DNA from: Erythroxylum novogranatense
Lineage: Eukaryota; Streptophyta; Magnoliopsida; Malpighiales; Erythroxylaceae
Reading direction: 5' to 3'
NCBI GenBank assembly: GCA_029891385.1
Contig: CM057229.1
Coordinates: 2,542,001-2,606,000 of the forward strand
DNA: 64,000 bases
In this document: piece by piece, positions 43,422 to 57,230 of the stretch
Layout of the letters: every line of letters starts with the position of its first letter
Numbering within the stretch: the first letter of the stretch is position 1
Program-made: the position numbers and the translations under genes
Notes under the pieces: generated by a model
Told to the model about the DNA's origin: nothing
Seen by the model: the letters and a program-made list of their open reading frames with translations, nothing else
The model's database searches: none

Positions 43422-43422
43422 G

Positions 43423-46026
43423 ATGCCATCTACATTCTTGTCAAAATTGAGAAATGCCGTCCAAAATAGGGTACGGAGATCGGTTTTAGGATCAGACGGC
43501 GGCATTCAGATCCCTGTACATATTCTGCTTGGAGAAGGGAAATTTTTATGTTGCAATTATAGGTTATTTCATTCTATACGAGTTGCTTCACTTAGAGATC
43601 TACAAGAACTTTTGGGGCCTACCGTCAACGCTGCCTCTGACTCTGTCTTAGCTGATAGGAGGAGGAATATATCTGTTGTTGGAGCACTTTCTCGTACATT
43701 TTCTGTGCCCTCTGTTTCAGGCCCGTCGTTTCAAGTTTGTGGCTACCATATTGATCGTGCACTTTGTGACACCAGTCAGATATCAGTCAACTTGAAGTTC
43801 CAACCAATGGCTGCTTGTGGATCCAGAGTTGTTTTCCGTGAACGCTTCTTTGAGAATCTGAGTTTAAAGGATGAACATCTTCCATTGTCAAAAAATGATG
43901 CTGGCTTGTCTTATGGCAGTAGGAGTTCCCAAAGTTGCAGAAAGGCTAGTATGAGTTTGAAGAACCAAGAGCAACCTACTAATTCTTCCATTTATGGATT
44001 TTTTGCGTACAATGTTGCCAAGAAATGGTGCAACTTCTCTCCAAATATGGAGACACTATACAGGGGTTTCCATAGCTCTTCACAAGCATGTTTTTCTGCT
44101 GGAATTGCTCCTGATGTATATGAGAATTCCAACCAAGGGGATAATCTTCAAGGTTCTGCCGCTTCATCAGACCAGTAAGTTATGAAATGTCCCTTATCTC
44201 GCATATATGCGCGTATTACTTTTTCTTCTTTGTTCGAATAGAAAAAAGTTTGTTTGATAGTTTGTGTTGTTTGTTGCCTTGGCACCCCATCTTCTACTTA
44301 TTTATGACAATATATATTATACCATGAATAAACTTCATACTTAACAGAAGTACCTAGTATTTACAGTTGCTGTGCTGCGTGGGTACAGGAAGAGTTCAGC
44401 TGGCAAAACGCTGAAGCTGCTTTCAGGATCATGCTACCTGCCACATCCTGATAAAGAAGAAACTGGTGGAGAGGATGCCCACTTTATTTGCACAGATGAA
44501 CAGGCAGTAGGCGTGGCAGATGGTGTTGGTGGTTGGGCAGAGCTTGGTGTTGATTCTGGGCTGTATTCTCGAGAACTGATGTCTAATTCTGTTAGTGCGG
44601 TTCAAGAGGAGCCTAAGGGTTCTGTAGACCCTTTTAGGGTCTTGGAGAAGGCCCACTTGAGCACAAAAGCCAAGGGTTCGTCAACTGCTTGCATCATAGC
44701 ACTCACTAATGAGGTATACTGTTTCTTCTTTCTTTTATCGATTCAATATCACTGAGGAATAGTTATATGCCTGCATCTTCTATATAGTTGCACTGTCAGA
44801 CTTAACCATTGATGCTGTCATCCTTTTTTTACCAATTAGGTTTTACAAATTGTTGTTATCCTATCATTGCTTTTCGGTAATGAAGCCCGGGCTTTCAATT
44901 GTAAGAGCGAACCTCTTGATAAGGAAAATTTAATCATGGCTCTTTCTCTCACTTATAATAATTATAATTTCTTTCTTTTTTTTTTTGCTTTGGCCAAAAT
45001 GTGTAGCAATTCATATAACTAAATTTAGTGATGACATCATCTATATTTGGCTTGTCACTGCAGGGCCTGCACGCAATCAATCTAGGAGACAGTGGATTTA
45101 TAGTGGTTCGAGATGGATGCACTGTTTTCAAATCTCCTCCGCAACAACATTATTTTAATTTTACCTATCAGCTTGAATGTGGAACCAGGGGTGATTTACC
45201 AAGCTCTGGTGAGGTTAGTGTTTGCATATTCTCCTTAGATTGATGCCTCCTGATGGTGCCCGTTTCTTTGGAAAAACACTTTCTAAGTATGAGGGCTTAA
45301 TGTTAATATACTTTCAAGTTTGATCACTTTAGTTTAATCTTGCCTTGATGATCTTTCCGCTAAATATGCCTTTTTAACAGCCTTGATGGCCAATAAAAGT
45401 AAATTTGTATTTTTCTTAATACCATCCATAGGATGCAGTAATCCTGTTTGGACCTAGAAGTACAAAGTAGATGTGGCTATAATTTGTTACAACTACAATG
45501 GTTACTCTTCAGTACTTCATTGATGCTGTAAAATAGAATCTAACAAATATATATCCTGCTATTGTGGAAACTTTAAATGAGCTAAGAAGCACCATTGATT
45601 CAGGTATTCAAGATCCCTGTTGCTCCTGGGGATGTTATAATTGCTGGAACTGATGGATTGTTCGACAACTTGTACAACAATGAGATCACTGCAGTGGTGG
45701 TTCATGCCATGAGAGCTGGCTTAGGCCCACAAGTGACAGCTCAGAAAATTGCCGCATTGGCAAGGCAACGTGCGCAGGATAAAAACAGACAGACACCCTT
45801 TTCTACTGCCGCACAAGATGCAGGACTCCGATATTACGGTGGCAAACTTGACGACATCACTGTTGTTGTTTCATACATTACCAGCTCCGATGATGTATGC
45901 ATCTCTGGCTCACTGCCCCTCATATTTTGCAATCAATCATTTCAATCCCTGTTCTATTGAGCTCTAAACAAGCCCTTTTCTCATTTCTGTGTTCTAATTC
46001 TGCAGGAAAAAAAATCTTCTCCTTGA
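43423..46026 (+). CDS. Protein phosphatase 2C, PP2C55/PP2C80-like
   Basis: Mg/Mn-dependent Ser/Thr phosphatase. Exons 43423-44174, 44389-44713, 45064-45213, 45604-45894 and 46006-46026 encode 512 aa. The first 250 or so residues are family-specific and begin with a Ser/Arg-rich, acid-poor stretch that could be an organelle transit peptide. The catalytic part begins with GGEDAHF and [16 protein letters not shown] (metal-binding Asp residues), then [34 protein letters not shown] and [14 protein letters not shown], all present. This compact SpoIIE-like type matches the plant PP2C55/PP2C80/BIPP2C1 group. The frame extends to GTG at 43414, but ATG 43423 is the first ATG. The last exon adds only six codons; without that splice the frame would read on to 45958. 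Confidence 0.88.
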
Positions 46027-46761
46027 GCACACAGTTTAGAGAGTTTAAGATCCATTTTTGTTACCAGAAAGATTTAAACAGTAGTTAGTGCCCGGGTTGC
46101 CTGTGGGTCTGTATGGTACCAGATTGAATGTCTGTTCTTTGAAGCCACATGGGATGGGAGTGTAAATAGAATTGTGCAATATGTTGATGTTCTCGATGTA
46201 TTTTCTACATAGGATCGATCAGAGACTGCCTTTTGTATCTTTTGGACTTGAAACTAAGTGGATGGTTAATGGAATACCAGTTACTGCTGACACGTTCCTG
46301 AGTTTTTGCTAAACGCAGTTTGTTTCTGGTTGGACTTCCTTTTAATGTTCCCTGATTCGATTATTTTGAATTATTATAAAATTAAAAATGACTTTCTGTT
46401 AAATTTTTATATAATAATAAGGGAATCTTACCTCAGTAGTATCTGGTTCAGATCCTATGCTCCATTTAGCGGTTCCAATGGCAAAAGTGGGGCAGAGGAT
46501 CTGATATCTGACCCCTCAACGTCGTCCTCAATGAAACTGTTCGTCACTTCTCTCTTCATAAAGACACTGATTTTTGTGTGTCTTCCTCTGGTCTGAAGAT
46601 TCTCTGACATGTGAAGCATATAACGAGGAAGTTTGTTAGGATTCGCGTAATAAAACCCATCTTTTCTTTTTTATTGTTAATAAAAAGATTTAGTTCATCT
46701 TCTTCGCTTGCTCTCTGACATATTAGTCGTTTCACAAGGAAGATACAAAGAGAGGATTTTT

Positions 46762-47943
46762 ATGATATCCATGGTAGTGGGTCGAAAGGAAAAGGATCTG
46801 TCAAATCGTGGATCGGGAGTAGCCATGGCCATTTTGATCGGGATTCTTCTGGGTTGTGTGGTAATGATAGATTCTGTAGCTATTATCAGGCTGTCCAAAA
46901 TGCTAAAACAATGAAATCGAGTTTCAGGTTCGGATTTTTTCTGATTCTATCTTGTTAAATCTTAAACCCTTTCGTCATCTGTGTTTAGGGTTTTCTATAC
47001 TGATAACGAAGAGGTTGATTACGTGATTAGAATTGATTTTCATGTTCTACATTGCAGTGAAATTTGTTTTTGGTTAGGATAACCAAATTTCGTTGATTTT
47101 CTGTATTTAGTTCTTCGCTTCTTGGCTTGTAAATTTGATGATTGAATATGAGTAGACACTTACTGTTGTGTTGATGACTCTTCTGTTGAACGGTTCTTCC
47201 TGATGAGTTTGTGAATTCCAGGTTGGCAAAACTCTTGGAGGAAGTTGCTATTAGCAAGGAGATTATGGTTGCGCTTGCAAATTCAAATGTGAAAGACATG
47301 CTAGAGGTCTGGATCACAAGCATCAAGAAAGTTGGGAATTCCCAATTGGATGACCATCTATTAGATTTCTGCAAGTCCAGTGATTTACCTGTTTATAAGA
47401 GAGATCCAGACCGAAGCATTGATTCAATTGGAAGAATTGTAGGTAATCATACTGTTTCTGGACTAAGTTCCACAATTGAAGGGAGTTTTTGAAGCAGTGT
47501 TCTCTCAGACGTAGTATACGTGCAGAACCCGTTTGATTTTCTACATCGGGATTCAGATGTTGAATGGATGAGTGATTGTTACAATAATTGAACAGTTTCT
47601 GGGTGTAAGGATGTGTTTTATCAACCTGCAATTAGTATCGAGCTCTTGGATCCCAGATTCATGGGATCGAGCAGTTTTCAACGAAAAACTCTTTTTCGCT
47701 TTGCATCCCGAGTATGACAGGCTTCATGCTGCAGAGAGAACTATGGATTTCTTGATGTTAATGAACAGTAAGGTACTTTTCAAGACAGTGAGGAAAGATG
47801 CTGAACTAAAGAAAACAAAACTTGTAATTGTTCATCTCTGTTACCATCCAGATGTAGTTCTTAGAATGAAAGCAGTTATTGAATTCTGTGTCAATGGCAA
47901 GCAAGATGCTCTGGAGCCTTTTCCTGATGGTTCTGATTGGTAG
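46762..47943 (+). pseudogene. RRA-type arabinosyltransferase (GT77) remnant
   Basis: Pieces match the REDUCED RESIDUAL ARABINOSE family, Golgi type II enzymes that arabinosylate extensins. Seen in order: a short cytosolic head and membrane anchor (AMAILIGILLGCVV, 46771-46860); RLAKLLEEVAISKEIMVALAN through FCKSSDLPVYKRDPD (47220-47410) and NHTVSGL; then, in another frame, VLSDVVYVQNPFDFLHRDSDVEW (about 47500-47570), where the DxD-like region of the family has changed; and finally [14 protein letters not shown] through FPDGSDW with a normal end (47660-47943). The central segment between about 47600 and 47640 lacks roughly 25-30 residues expected in the family, and stops and frameshifts separate the pieces. 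The coiled-coil stem is missing or unrecognisable. Confidence 0.78.
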
Positions 47944-48109
47944 GAACATCAAGCACAAAAGACTCCTACTAGAACATCATTTGACCCACAGTTCAGGTCT
48001 CATGTTCTATCAGTTTTTGAGATCTAAACTAACACAGCACATCATCAGCTTTATACAGATTCTTTCCAAGTTTCGGCTAAGCTTCATCGTCTACTTTCCT
48101 TCATAGAAG

Positions 48110-50090
48110 AAAGCCCTCATTGATCGCCTTGTATATGACCCTGATTAAGAAACAACTGATTGCATTAGTTGTTAGTTGGTTGCTGATTTTTTTAACTGAT
48201 TTGACCAACATATTGCATTTGTTGTTTGTTAGAGATGTTTGGTAAAATTAGATGTTTAATATTAACCGTTTATGTATATAATAACTTATAAGGACATAAA
48301 TTTAAAAATATATAAGAGTATGAATATTATATATCTTAGTATTACGTTAAATATTCTTATAAAATTTAAATTTTAGATATTTAATTCCACAAAATTAAGT
48401 TTATAAAATAATAATAAAATTAACTTTAATAAAAATATAGAACATTTAACCATCATCATCATCATCATGAGTAATATCGATCTTTATTATTTAATTAGTT
48501 TTATTAATTTAAATTAGACTATTTCAAAAAATAAATATATAAATATTATTTTATCATCATAATATTGATATTTATTACTTAATTTAAAATTATTTGATGT
48601 CATAATTTAAAATGAGTAATAGAATTAACCTGTGAATATTATTCAAAATTATATAAAATTGTAATATATATATATATATATATATTTATTTAAAATATTA
48701 TATTATAAAACATTTTATTAAATTATTATTTTTATATATAATAATTTAAGATAATTATACTTCTTTTGGTGATAAAAGAATTATTAAATAATTAAATATT
48801 ATTTAAAAGATAAAATAAAATTGTAAATATTAAATAATCAACTTTGAAGCATGATCAATTAAACCTAAATATTATATTAAATTAAAGATTAAAATATAAG
48901 TATCTTGTAGCTATAAATTAGAGATTGAACATTAATATTAACTATGATACAAGATGAATCAAACCATATAAGACAAAATAAAATATAATTGAAATTATTA
49001 TAAGATTCATTAATATCAACAATAAATTTTAATTGTTCAAAGACAAGTTATACTCTTACTTTCAATTTATATAATAGTTATCTAACTCTCTTTCTTTTCT
49101 TTTTTATTTATATCTTGATTTATATATTAATAAATAAATATCAACATTTAACGTAATAAACTTACTTATCTGTAGAAATAAAAAATAATTAATTTATATG
49201 TCTAAATTAAGACTAAATAAAAACGAGTCCTATGTCATTTTTCACTGGAAGTAAAGATGATCCTTTTGATTGAACTGGTGGTAAAGATTTTGCTGTTCTG
49301 TGCTCGATGCATCTCCGTTGCTTCTCCGACTTCTAGTCTGACAGGCATTCTAGTTACAGTCAAGGATCAATATTTATCAGATGGTGGGTGATGTCTATAA
49401 CATGCCAGTGTCAGATCATTGATGAAAATTACGGTTCTGTAGATGCTTCACTAAACCATGGATGCTCGTTCTGCTTTGTTCAAGGATTTGCTTACTCTCC
49501 TGTTCTGTCGTAAAAAAGCTGTTCTTCTTACAAAGAATCAAACTTTCATGTTAATTTTACATGGTCAGAACAAAAATCAGTTTTTTTATTAATCAAAAGC
49601 ATGTCTGACAGAGACAAGTCATGACTTTAGATTTTATTCTGCGGCAATAACAGGGTGTTACCCTACTAAGGTTTGTATGAAAATGATCCAAAACTCACGA
49701 GGCATCACAAAAAATCCTTAAATTAACGGTCACCAAGAGAGATTACTTTTCAAATTTCAGTTACACGACAAGAACAACGAATTGTCATCCATTTTGTAGT
49801 TTGGAGTTTTCCTTCTCCTTATCCGATATCCACACATACGATGAACCTCACTCGTGGCTGTGGCTTCCAATTCTCAGCAATCCAAATCTTTAACCCCACT
49901 AGCTGTGTTTTCCCAATCAAAATCTTCCCTTTCCTTGTTTCTACACCACTTCGTCTTTCTCTCTTGTAAGCTCCATATAACCTTTTCCTCAGCACCGGAG
50001 CCCTGCTGAGAATTCCAATTCAACAACAGGCTATGGAAGCTCAAGGAGCTTCCGGCCATCTTTGTCCAATTTGAACTCGTCTATCAAGAA
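48110..50090. other. Intergenic AT-rich DNA and probable JAC1 leader
   Basis: 48240-49200 is extremely AT-rich, with a (TA)n run at about 48664-48686 and a short CATCAT tract near 48450. No coding exon seen. From about 49250 base composition becomes normal, and the last few hundred bases are the likely promoter and 5' UTR of the next gene. Confidence 0.5.
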
Positions 50091-50097
50091 CTTTGAA

Positions 50098-53000
50098 ATG
50101 GAGAGGTATTCAACCAGAGAGAGCTTTCTTTTAGGCTATGGTCCTCAGAGATCATTTGCAAACCAGCACAACTCTTCTCCAAAGAGCCCAAATGGGGACT
50201 CTGATATTGATTTCAACGACGTGTTCGGAGGGCCACCAAGACGAGCTTCGGTACAGGAAATGCGAAACAGTTTCAGCGAAGCTGCAGATTCTAGCAACTT
50301 GGGTGGTGAGAACGACACAGTCTCGATTCGCCGTAGGTGGTCTGGTATAAGTGAGAAACCAGTGTTTGGTGATGAAGTTGGGACCAGAAGGCGTTACCAG
50401 AACGATGAATTCTTTGATGATATATTCAAAGGAAACGAGTCACTGAGTTCTTCTCCGAGGAAACATAATAGAGATCCATTTTGTTCAAGTCCAGGTTCCA
50501 GAGTTCTAAGTCCACTGCCTCCTAGAGCTGAGCCGTTCTTGAGTTCATCAGTTCCAGCACAATTCAGGTTTTGGATTCACCTGTTAGATAAAACTTTGAT
50601 TATCGGTTGAAAAAGGAAAAAGCTTGAGGACTCTACTTATAGAGCATATGCAACTAACTGAGAATGATTTTGAAGTTATTTTCACTAGAATAACTTTTCT
50701 CCATTGTCATATCTTAATCTGCTCGTCGATTCTCTACAGCTTCTGCATCTTCCTACTCACAGTTAATCTGTTAATTTTGCAGTCTTCCTTCCAAACTGAT
50801 AAAAGGGTCTGATTTGCCAACATTTGGTTCTGGTACACGCAACCATCAGAAAAACAAGGACGGTGCTTCGAATGGGTTTAGTAATTATTTGTATTCTACC
50901 CTGTCTAGAGTTTCAAGCCAAGCAGATCTAGCTCAGGATGCGTCCAATGATGATGTCTCTCAACAGAGCACCTTACGTGAGGACCTATCTCTTGGCAGTG
51001 AAGAGTTACATAACCTGAGCAGAACTGATAAAACAGAGAAAAGCAACGTTACCAGAAGTGATTCCACTGTTTCGGGTCCAGCAAACGGCGGTCAATTTCA
51101 CTTTTCGATCTACAAATGGGCGAGCAAAGGGGTACCCTTGCCAATGCCTTTCATGAAAGGAAACAAATCGAGACCTAAAGACAAGTTTAAATTGGAGAGA
51201 TCTGCGAGCACGGATGGAAGATTAGGCTGTGAAGGCATGAATAGAGAATTACCAATGGGAACCCCACAATCCAATGCTTCTCCATTGCATGCTGCTATGT
51301 CATCAAAGATAAAGTCTTCTTGGATGGAAACTGACAAAGGTAAATGCTCAGTTGAAGGTGCAAGCAGATTGAACAGGGTGGAGCCATGTCAGGCTGTTGA
51401 GGAGCCAGTTCTTACTCAAACCAGTGTTAAAGACAATCCTGCTAAACCCATCTTTCAGGGTTCCAGGGAAGTACCAAAATCTGAATCTGCTCCAGAAAAG
51501 GGTTTGTCAGGAAGAGCAGAAGAAGAAATTCATGTGCTTAAGCAAAAAGCTTCGAACAGTGAGACCAAAACACTGCATTCTTTGTTCTCTGATAACGATT
51601 CTGAGCAAGGTAATCTCTTATTTACAACAAGATTGCTGCTTCTCATGTGGTATATCTAAAGCTGGACCTGAATTGTCTCTCAGGATATGAAGAGTCAACA
51701 AAGAGAAATGAGTTTAAGGAAAGCAAATCGAGAGGCAACAAGAAATCATCGGCAGTTTTTGATGTCAATGACCTTGCAAAGAAAGAAGATGAGAAAAGGA
51801 ACATGTCATTGCACAAAGAAGAGGATAAATCTAACTTGAGACGAGATAATCTTGGAAAGAACAGGCTTGGAGGAAAAGTGCAAGAGTTTGTGAAAATCTT
51901 CAGCCAAGAAGCCTCAAGCAAACCTAACTCTGATGTGAACTCTCAAAATCACAACTCCAGAAGACAAGAAAATGGCAGGCTTTGGAGAGAAAATGAAGCA
52001 AGAATCACAACAAATAAACCAAATGACAGAATGGAATTGCCAAATGTGAACAAGAATCATATAACAGAAGCTTCGATCACGGTAACTATGGATGTATCTC
52101 CTTTCTTTCCAGATGCTTATTAGTGAATTACTTCCAGGTTTTGTTTCTTTTTTGTCTTAGAATTTGAAAGCTTCTTACGAATTTTCAGGTGGACGAATCT
52201 AATCAACCAACTGAGGATCAAAGCCCTCAGACAAGGACCAACAAGGATAAGTCCATGGAATCTTCTTCTACACTCAAGGATTTATCGGATTCAACTGCAG
52301 GTACTTTATGCTAGTTAAAGGCCATTTGGTACATGTACAGCAGAATTCATATGAACTTAAGTCAAGCTATGGATCAAATTTGGAAACTTTTTTATTTATT
52401 TCATTTTCAGAATCAATTCCTAATGGTTCAGAAGCTACTCTTGGAGTTACAGATGAGTTTTTCTATGGAAAATTCATGGTGTGTTATTTTTTCATATTTA
52501 TCTACACTTCATTAAAATACAATTCGACCTTTCTTCTTTGTTCATATTGGATATTCTGACTGGCTAATTTCCTCTGACTTGTGAGCAGATAAAGGACTTG
52601 ACGCAGTATGTGGATAACATCACACAAAAAATTGACAACCATGAAGATCTTCATGTAATTGATATAACATACTTGGTAGAAACAATGGACGTTTCTGTTC
52701 CCAGTTTGTTGGAATATAAATAGTAACCCCAGAACATTTTTCTTTTCCAGGCCATAGATGCAAAGATACGAAAATGGTCGAGTGGGAAAGAAGGAAACAT
52801 TCGATCTTTGCTCTCTACTTTACAATATGTGAGTGGTTTAATTAGACGATCAGTTGTTGGTTTTCAAATTCTAGATTCTGTGAATATTGAAAATTTCATT
52901 TCAGGGTTCAGTTTATGAATGTTTCCTGATAAATTCCTGCAACACTCTTTTACTTCTTAAAACATTGAAATGTATTTACACAGGTCCTATGGACTGGCAG

Positions 53001-53301
53001 TGGATGGAAGCCTGTGCCTCTTGTTGACTTAATAGAAGGTAATGCAGTGAAAAGACAATATCAGAAGGCTTTGCTCTGTTTACATCCAGATAAGTTGCAG
53101 CAGAAAGGTGCAACCTCAAATCAAAAGCACACAGCAGAGAAAGTCTTTGATATATTGCAGGTAAAGGTGTGGTTTTCTATGTATCCATACACGTTTGTTC
53201 CTTGAAACAAAAGGAGATAGTGCTCTGATACAGAAATTAACAATGGTTTTGAATATGTACAGGAGGCATGGATGCATTTCAGTTCACTTGGTGGGCTCTG
53301 A
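50098..53301 (+). CDS. JAC1: J-domain protein required for chloroplast accumulation response 1 (JAC1-like)
   Basis: Auxilin-like protein; Arabidopsis JAC1 is needed for blue-light-driven chloroplast accumulation and positioning through short actin filaments. Nine exons: 50098-50567, 50783-51609, 51684-52081, 52189-52300, 52411-52478, 52589-52654, 52751-52828, 52984-53160, 53263-53301, total 744 aa, somewhat longer than the Arabidopsis protein as I recall it. The N-terminal half is disordered and Ser-rich, with short acidic motifs such as DIDFNDVFGG and NDEFFDDIFKG that resemble auxilin interaction sites. The C-terminus is the auxilin-type J domain: [24 protein letters not shown]..., then CLHPDKLQQKG with the HPD motif, and EAWMHFSSLGGL at the end. 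Start: first ATG of the frame; the upstream frame has only TTG. Confidence 0.9.
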
Positions 53302-56300
53302 ACGATAAATGTTATCTCTTCTCCAGACAAGGCATCCCGCCAATGTTGTTCTGATGAACTTCAGTTCCTAAGAAGTGCTATTATGTCTAGGACTGTCGAT
53401 AGGTTTCATATGTCGTGTTAAGTTTGAGAAATAATCTTTTGGGGTATACTTATTCAAGAACATGTTCATGGAATTATTTACTCTTCCAACTACATTGGAT
53501 GTCATGTTCTTTTTCTGGTTTGCTTGTCAGTGACAGTGAGTGTGTGTCAGAAGCTGAAACATTATCCTGATGCAAAAAGAAACCACGCTTGCTGATTAAA
53601 TTATGCTCATGGGCTGATGACCAATCGGGCTAATCTAAAAAAGAGCATTGTCTGAAGAAGATAACCCATTTCAACACCTTTTTAGAGTGGCACAGACAGT
53701 CCATTTCATGTCCATTTCATCCACATGAACTGAAACTGAAACCCAGGAGTAGGAACACCAACCGAGTGGGTCAATGGGTGCACGCTTTTGGAAGTTTGGT
53801 TTTCGAATTTTGTTACCTAAAAAGCATAGAAAGGTGAATTTTGCAGTATAGTTGATTATTCTTCAGAGGGATTTAGGCATAGAAGAAGCTACAGGGGCCT
53901 TGGAAAACCATATGTAATGATGACTCACTTCATTTCCTGTCCTGACATGAAATACCTCTGGGAAATATAAGAATTTATCAGAAAACTTCCCTGGAAACCA
54001 GTCTCAGATCATCTTTCATATGCAAGAAATTTCCTTAAAATTTTAATTTTCATAACCATAATACTCTTCTTCTTGCACATAAGAATCTCCATCACCAGAC
54101 TGGCGTCATAGTCCCAGTACACTCTTTAACGTTGCTTTTGTCGGCTTCCTGTTCCCTGCCAAACCTGCAGTGTCGTGAGAATCCATGACCCACCTTCTCA
54201 AAAACTTACCTAACAAAACCCTTCCCTCTATTGGATAGTTTCGTTGGTTTTGGATTGGGAATCTTGGTCAAAAAAGTTCACCTGAATCGACTAATGCCTA
54301 AACATAAACCATTTTCAGTATTTTAAGTTTAATGCAACTGTAAACAGCATAATCATCAGACATGAAGATCATTGTCTCCGTACCTACTTTTACTTTAATT
54401 TGACCAAACTGACACCTTCAAACTTTCCTTCCTTCTTCTTTCTCCAGGACATAATCCAACTTCAAATTCATCTTCTTTTTCAAAAATCTCCTCCAATTCC
54501 ACTTTGAATTGTATAATTAAGATTGGCGCTTAGAAATAGAATCACTTTTATAAAGAAGATTTTACCTCCTTTTCAAGAATTAATGTCATGAGTAATTATA
54601 ATGTACTATATTTGTAATAATTATATCATACTCAAAACAAACCAACAACAAAATTTAACCCTGTGCATTTTATTTTCTAATAATAAAAAATGCAACCGTT
54701 TTGATCTATATATATTCTTTGATTCAGTTCTTAACTTTTCGGTTCAATTTATTTTAATAACTATTGTTGTTAAAATTGATCAATTTAATAATTAATCGGT
54801 CAATTTTTAAATTGATAAGTTTTTGTAAACTAAAATAAATCAATTAGTTTTCATTTAACAATCACTTTTTTAATTAAACTTCAAATTCTTCGATAGACAA
54901 GGAAAATCTCTTTTAATCATATTTTAAATTCTTTAGTTTTATTTAATCTTTAGTCGATTTTGTGATGGTTTAATTTTAGTTAAATCTTTTAAATCTCAAA
55001 CCCTTATTTTACCAGTTTAACTTTCTATCGATTTTTAAAGTATTCTATTTTCAATTATTTCATTAAAATTAACCTTAAAAGACTAAACTTTGTTTTTGTC
55101 AAATCAAAACAAAAAAGAAATTGGAACCTCTTAGTTGTTATTACTTATTATATATGCAATATTATATAAGAAATCTATCTGCATGCGAGTCTATCGGAAA
55201 TAGCTTCTTTATTATATAGGGATAAGATTATGTATTATCAGACATCTCTAGATCCTGCTTTATTACGAGATTTTTAACTAAGTGTGATGATGACGACGAT
55301 TATATAAGAGATCTAAACATTAAGTTGACTTTTGAGTCGATGATTTAATTTGGTATTAAAAAATGTACAGGTTTGAAGACTTCTGTTTACTGGTTGTCCC
55401 TAATATTTTATTTTTGTTTTTTGTTTTAAGGCATGCACTAAATCTTATAAAGAAATAAGCTTTTTCTTTGTTCTACAGTATATACGTATATATACCAAAA
55501 CTAGTTTTATAATTTCATTTTAAGGGTTTAATAACAGTTTCACCTAGTAGAATGACCCTTAAGTTGCAAGTATTTTGCCCATTTAGCAATTTAGTCCATA
55601 ACATTTACACTTAAATTTAAGTTGGATACTAATATTTTGGAGTGTTTAAAATGAACTCTAATATTTATAAAACGCTTGATAATGATCAAAATAGCCTCTA
55701 ATTATAGAAATTATTCACAAAATGTAGCCTCAATTAAGGACTGTTTTGAATGTTTTCCAAACGTTTGAATCTATTTTAAATATTTTATGAAGATTAGAAT
55801 TAATTTTGAACGTATTAGAATGTTAGAGTTCGACTCAAATTTAGTGTAAATGTTGAGCTAAATTATTCTTTTGCCTATTGTCAATAGAAATTGTATGATT
55901 AGGAATTATTACAAAATGATTGTTTTTGGTGAAAATATATTTAATAGCTTACATTAAATAAAAGGTAGAATTTTATTAATTTATATATCATATCCTTATA
56001 GAATCCAAATCTTTCTTTTTCCCATAACAGCAATAAAAGTAAAATTTTAAAGGCTAAAAGACAATTCATGTGATTCAACACAGAAGTAATTGGAACAGAA
56101 AACACAAGGCGATATATGGAAACATAGTCACAAGCAAAGGACAGATGAGAGAGAGATTTGAGTTTTAGCTTGAAACTTGTCATTCTCTGCTTTGGTCTAT
56201 TTATCTCACATAAATGTCTCATCTTTTGTGGGTTATCTTATCATAGAAGGAGGAGCAGACGGTGTGAAGTGTGTTTGTGAAGCAGCTAAGGCTGCTTCTG

Positions 56301-57230
56301 TTCGTGGGGTTTTCATAATTTCACTATTTTCCCCTGTTTAAGTGTCAATGAACATGATTGTCGGCAGTGGAAGTGTTATTTTCGGCTTCAATGGCTACTC
56401 AACTTAATAACTTTCATTGGAAATGAAATCGTTGAGGTTTGTGTTCTGACCCTTGAATCTTTGTGTTCCTCCAGTATCTGCTTCTTTTCAATGTTTGTTG
56501 GCTGTATCTTAGCCATTATTTTCTTGGTGGGTCTGCTTGGATCCTGAGAAAATTTGGGGGGAAAGAAAAATGAGGGCTAAAGCTTGAACCTTTACGACTA
56601 GCTTGGGTTGAAAATTTATGCACGATCCCAAGTTTGAAGTCTTGTCATGTTCTTCATGGTCTTTTCCTTTTCTGTGTTTATAAAGTATTTGTGATTATGT
56701 CATCATCTGCCCACGTTAAAGTTTTCAGTATATAGATTTGAGCGGGGATGGACGTTTCTTTCTGTCTGATCTGCTACATTTGTTGTGTAAAAATGGTGGG
56801 ATAATGGGGCTAAAGTTATAATCTTTGACTAGATCTGAGACCTCTCACCATCACTTGTTATTATTACTGTATAGCTTAAAAGCTTGCAACGCTACTGTTT
56901 TCTTTGAGCACTCTTTAACAAATATTTGGCTTCTGGGAATTTAAGACTTGCGGTTGATGTGTAAGATCTAGGTTCGAAGTTACTTCTATCAACCCTCTAG
57001 AAAACCTCTCTTTTCTGCTTTCAAAATGTAGAATCTCTACAAGGATGGTGTTGAACTCTAGATTCAAGTCAATTGAACACTCTGATTTCCCTTCTTGGTT
57101 TTGAGAGTATTAGAGTTTCGAGGTTGGATGCTTGATGAGTTCCATTTTTACTCTAAATTGGTTTCATCTCTTATCGAATTTCAGGGTGGAGGCAGCCATT
57201 AATAGAGCTTGATCCTACATTACAGGGAAC
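53302..57230. other. Intergenic DNA, no gene seen, with probable deSI leader at the right end
   Basis: No recognisable exon on either strand. 54500-56000 is AT-rich. The segment from about 56200 to 57230 has gene-like composition and several splice-like sites (for example a TTTCAG at 57179-57184) and may hold an untranslated first exon and intron of the deSI-like gene. Confidence 0.45.

Noticed and set aside
43414..43422. GTG start three codons upstream of the PP2C ATG
   Set aside because: Plant nuclear genes start at ATG; 43423 is the first in-frame ATG and directly follows the uORF stop.
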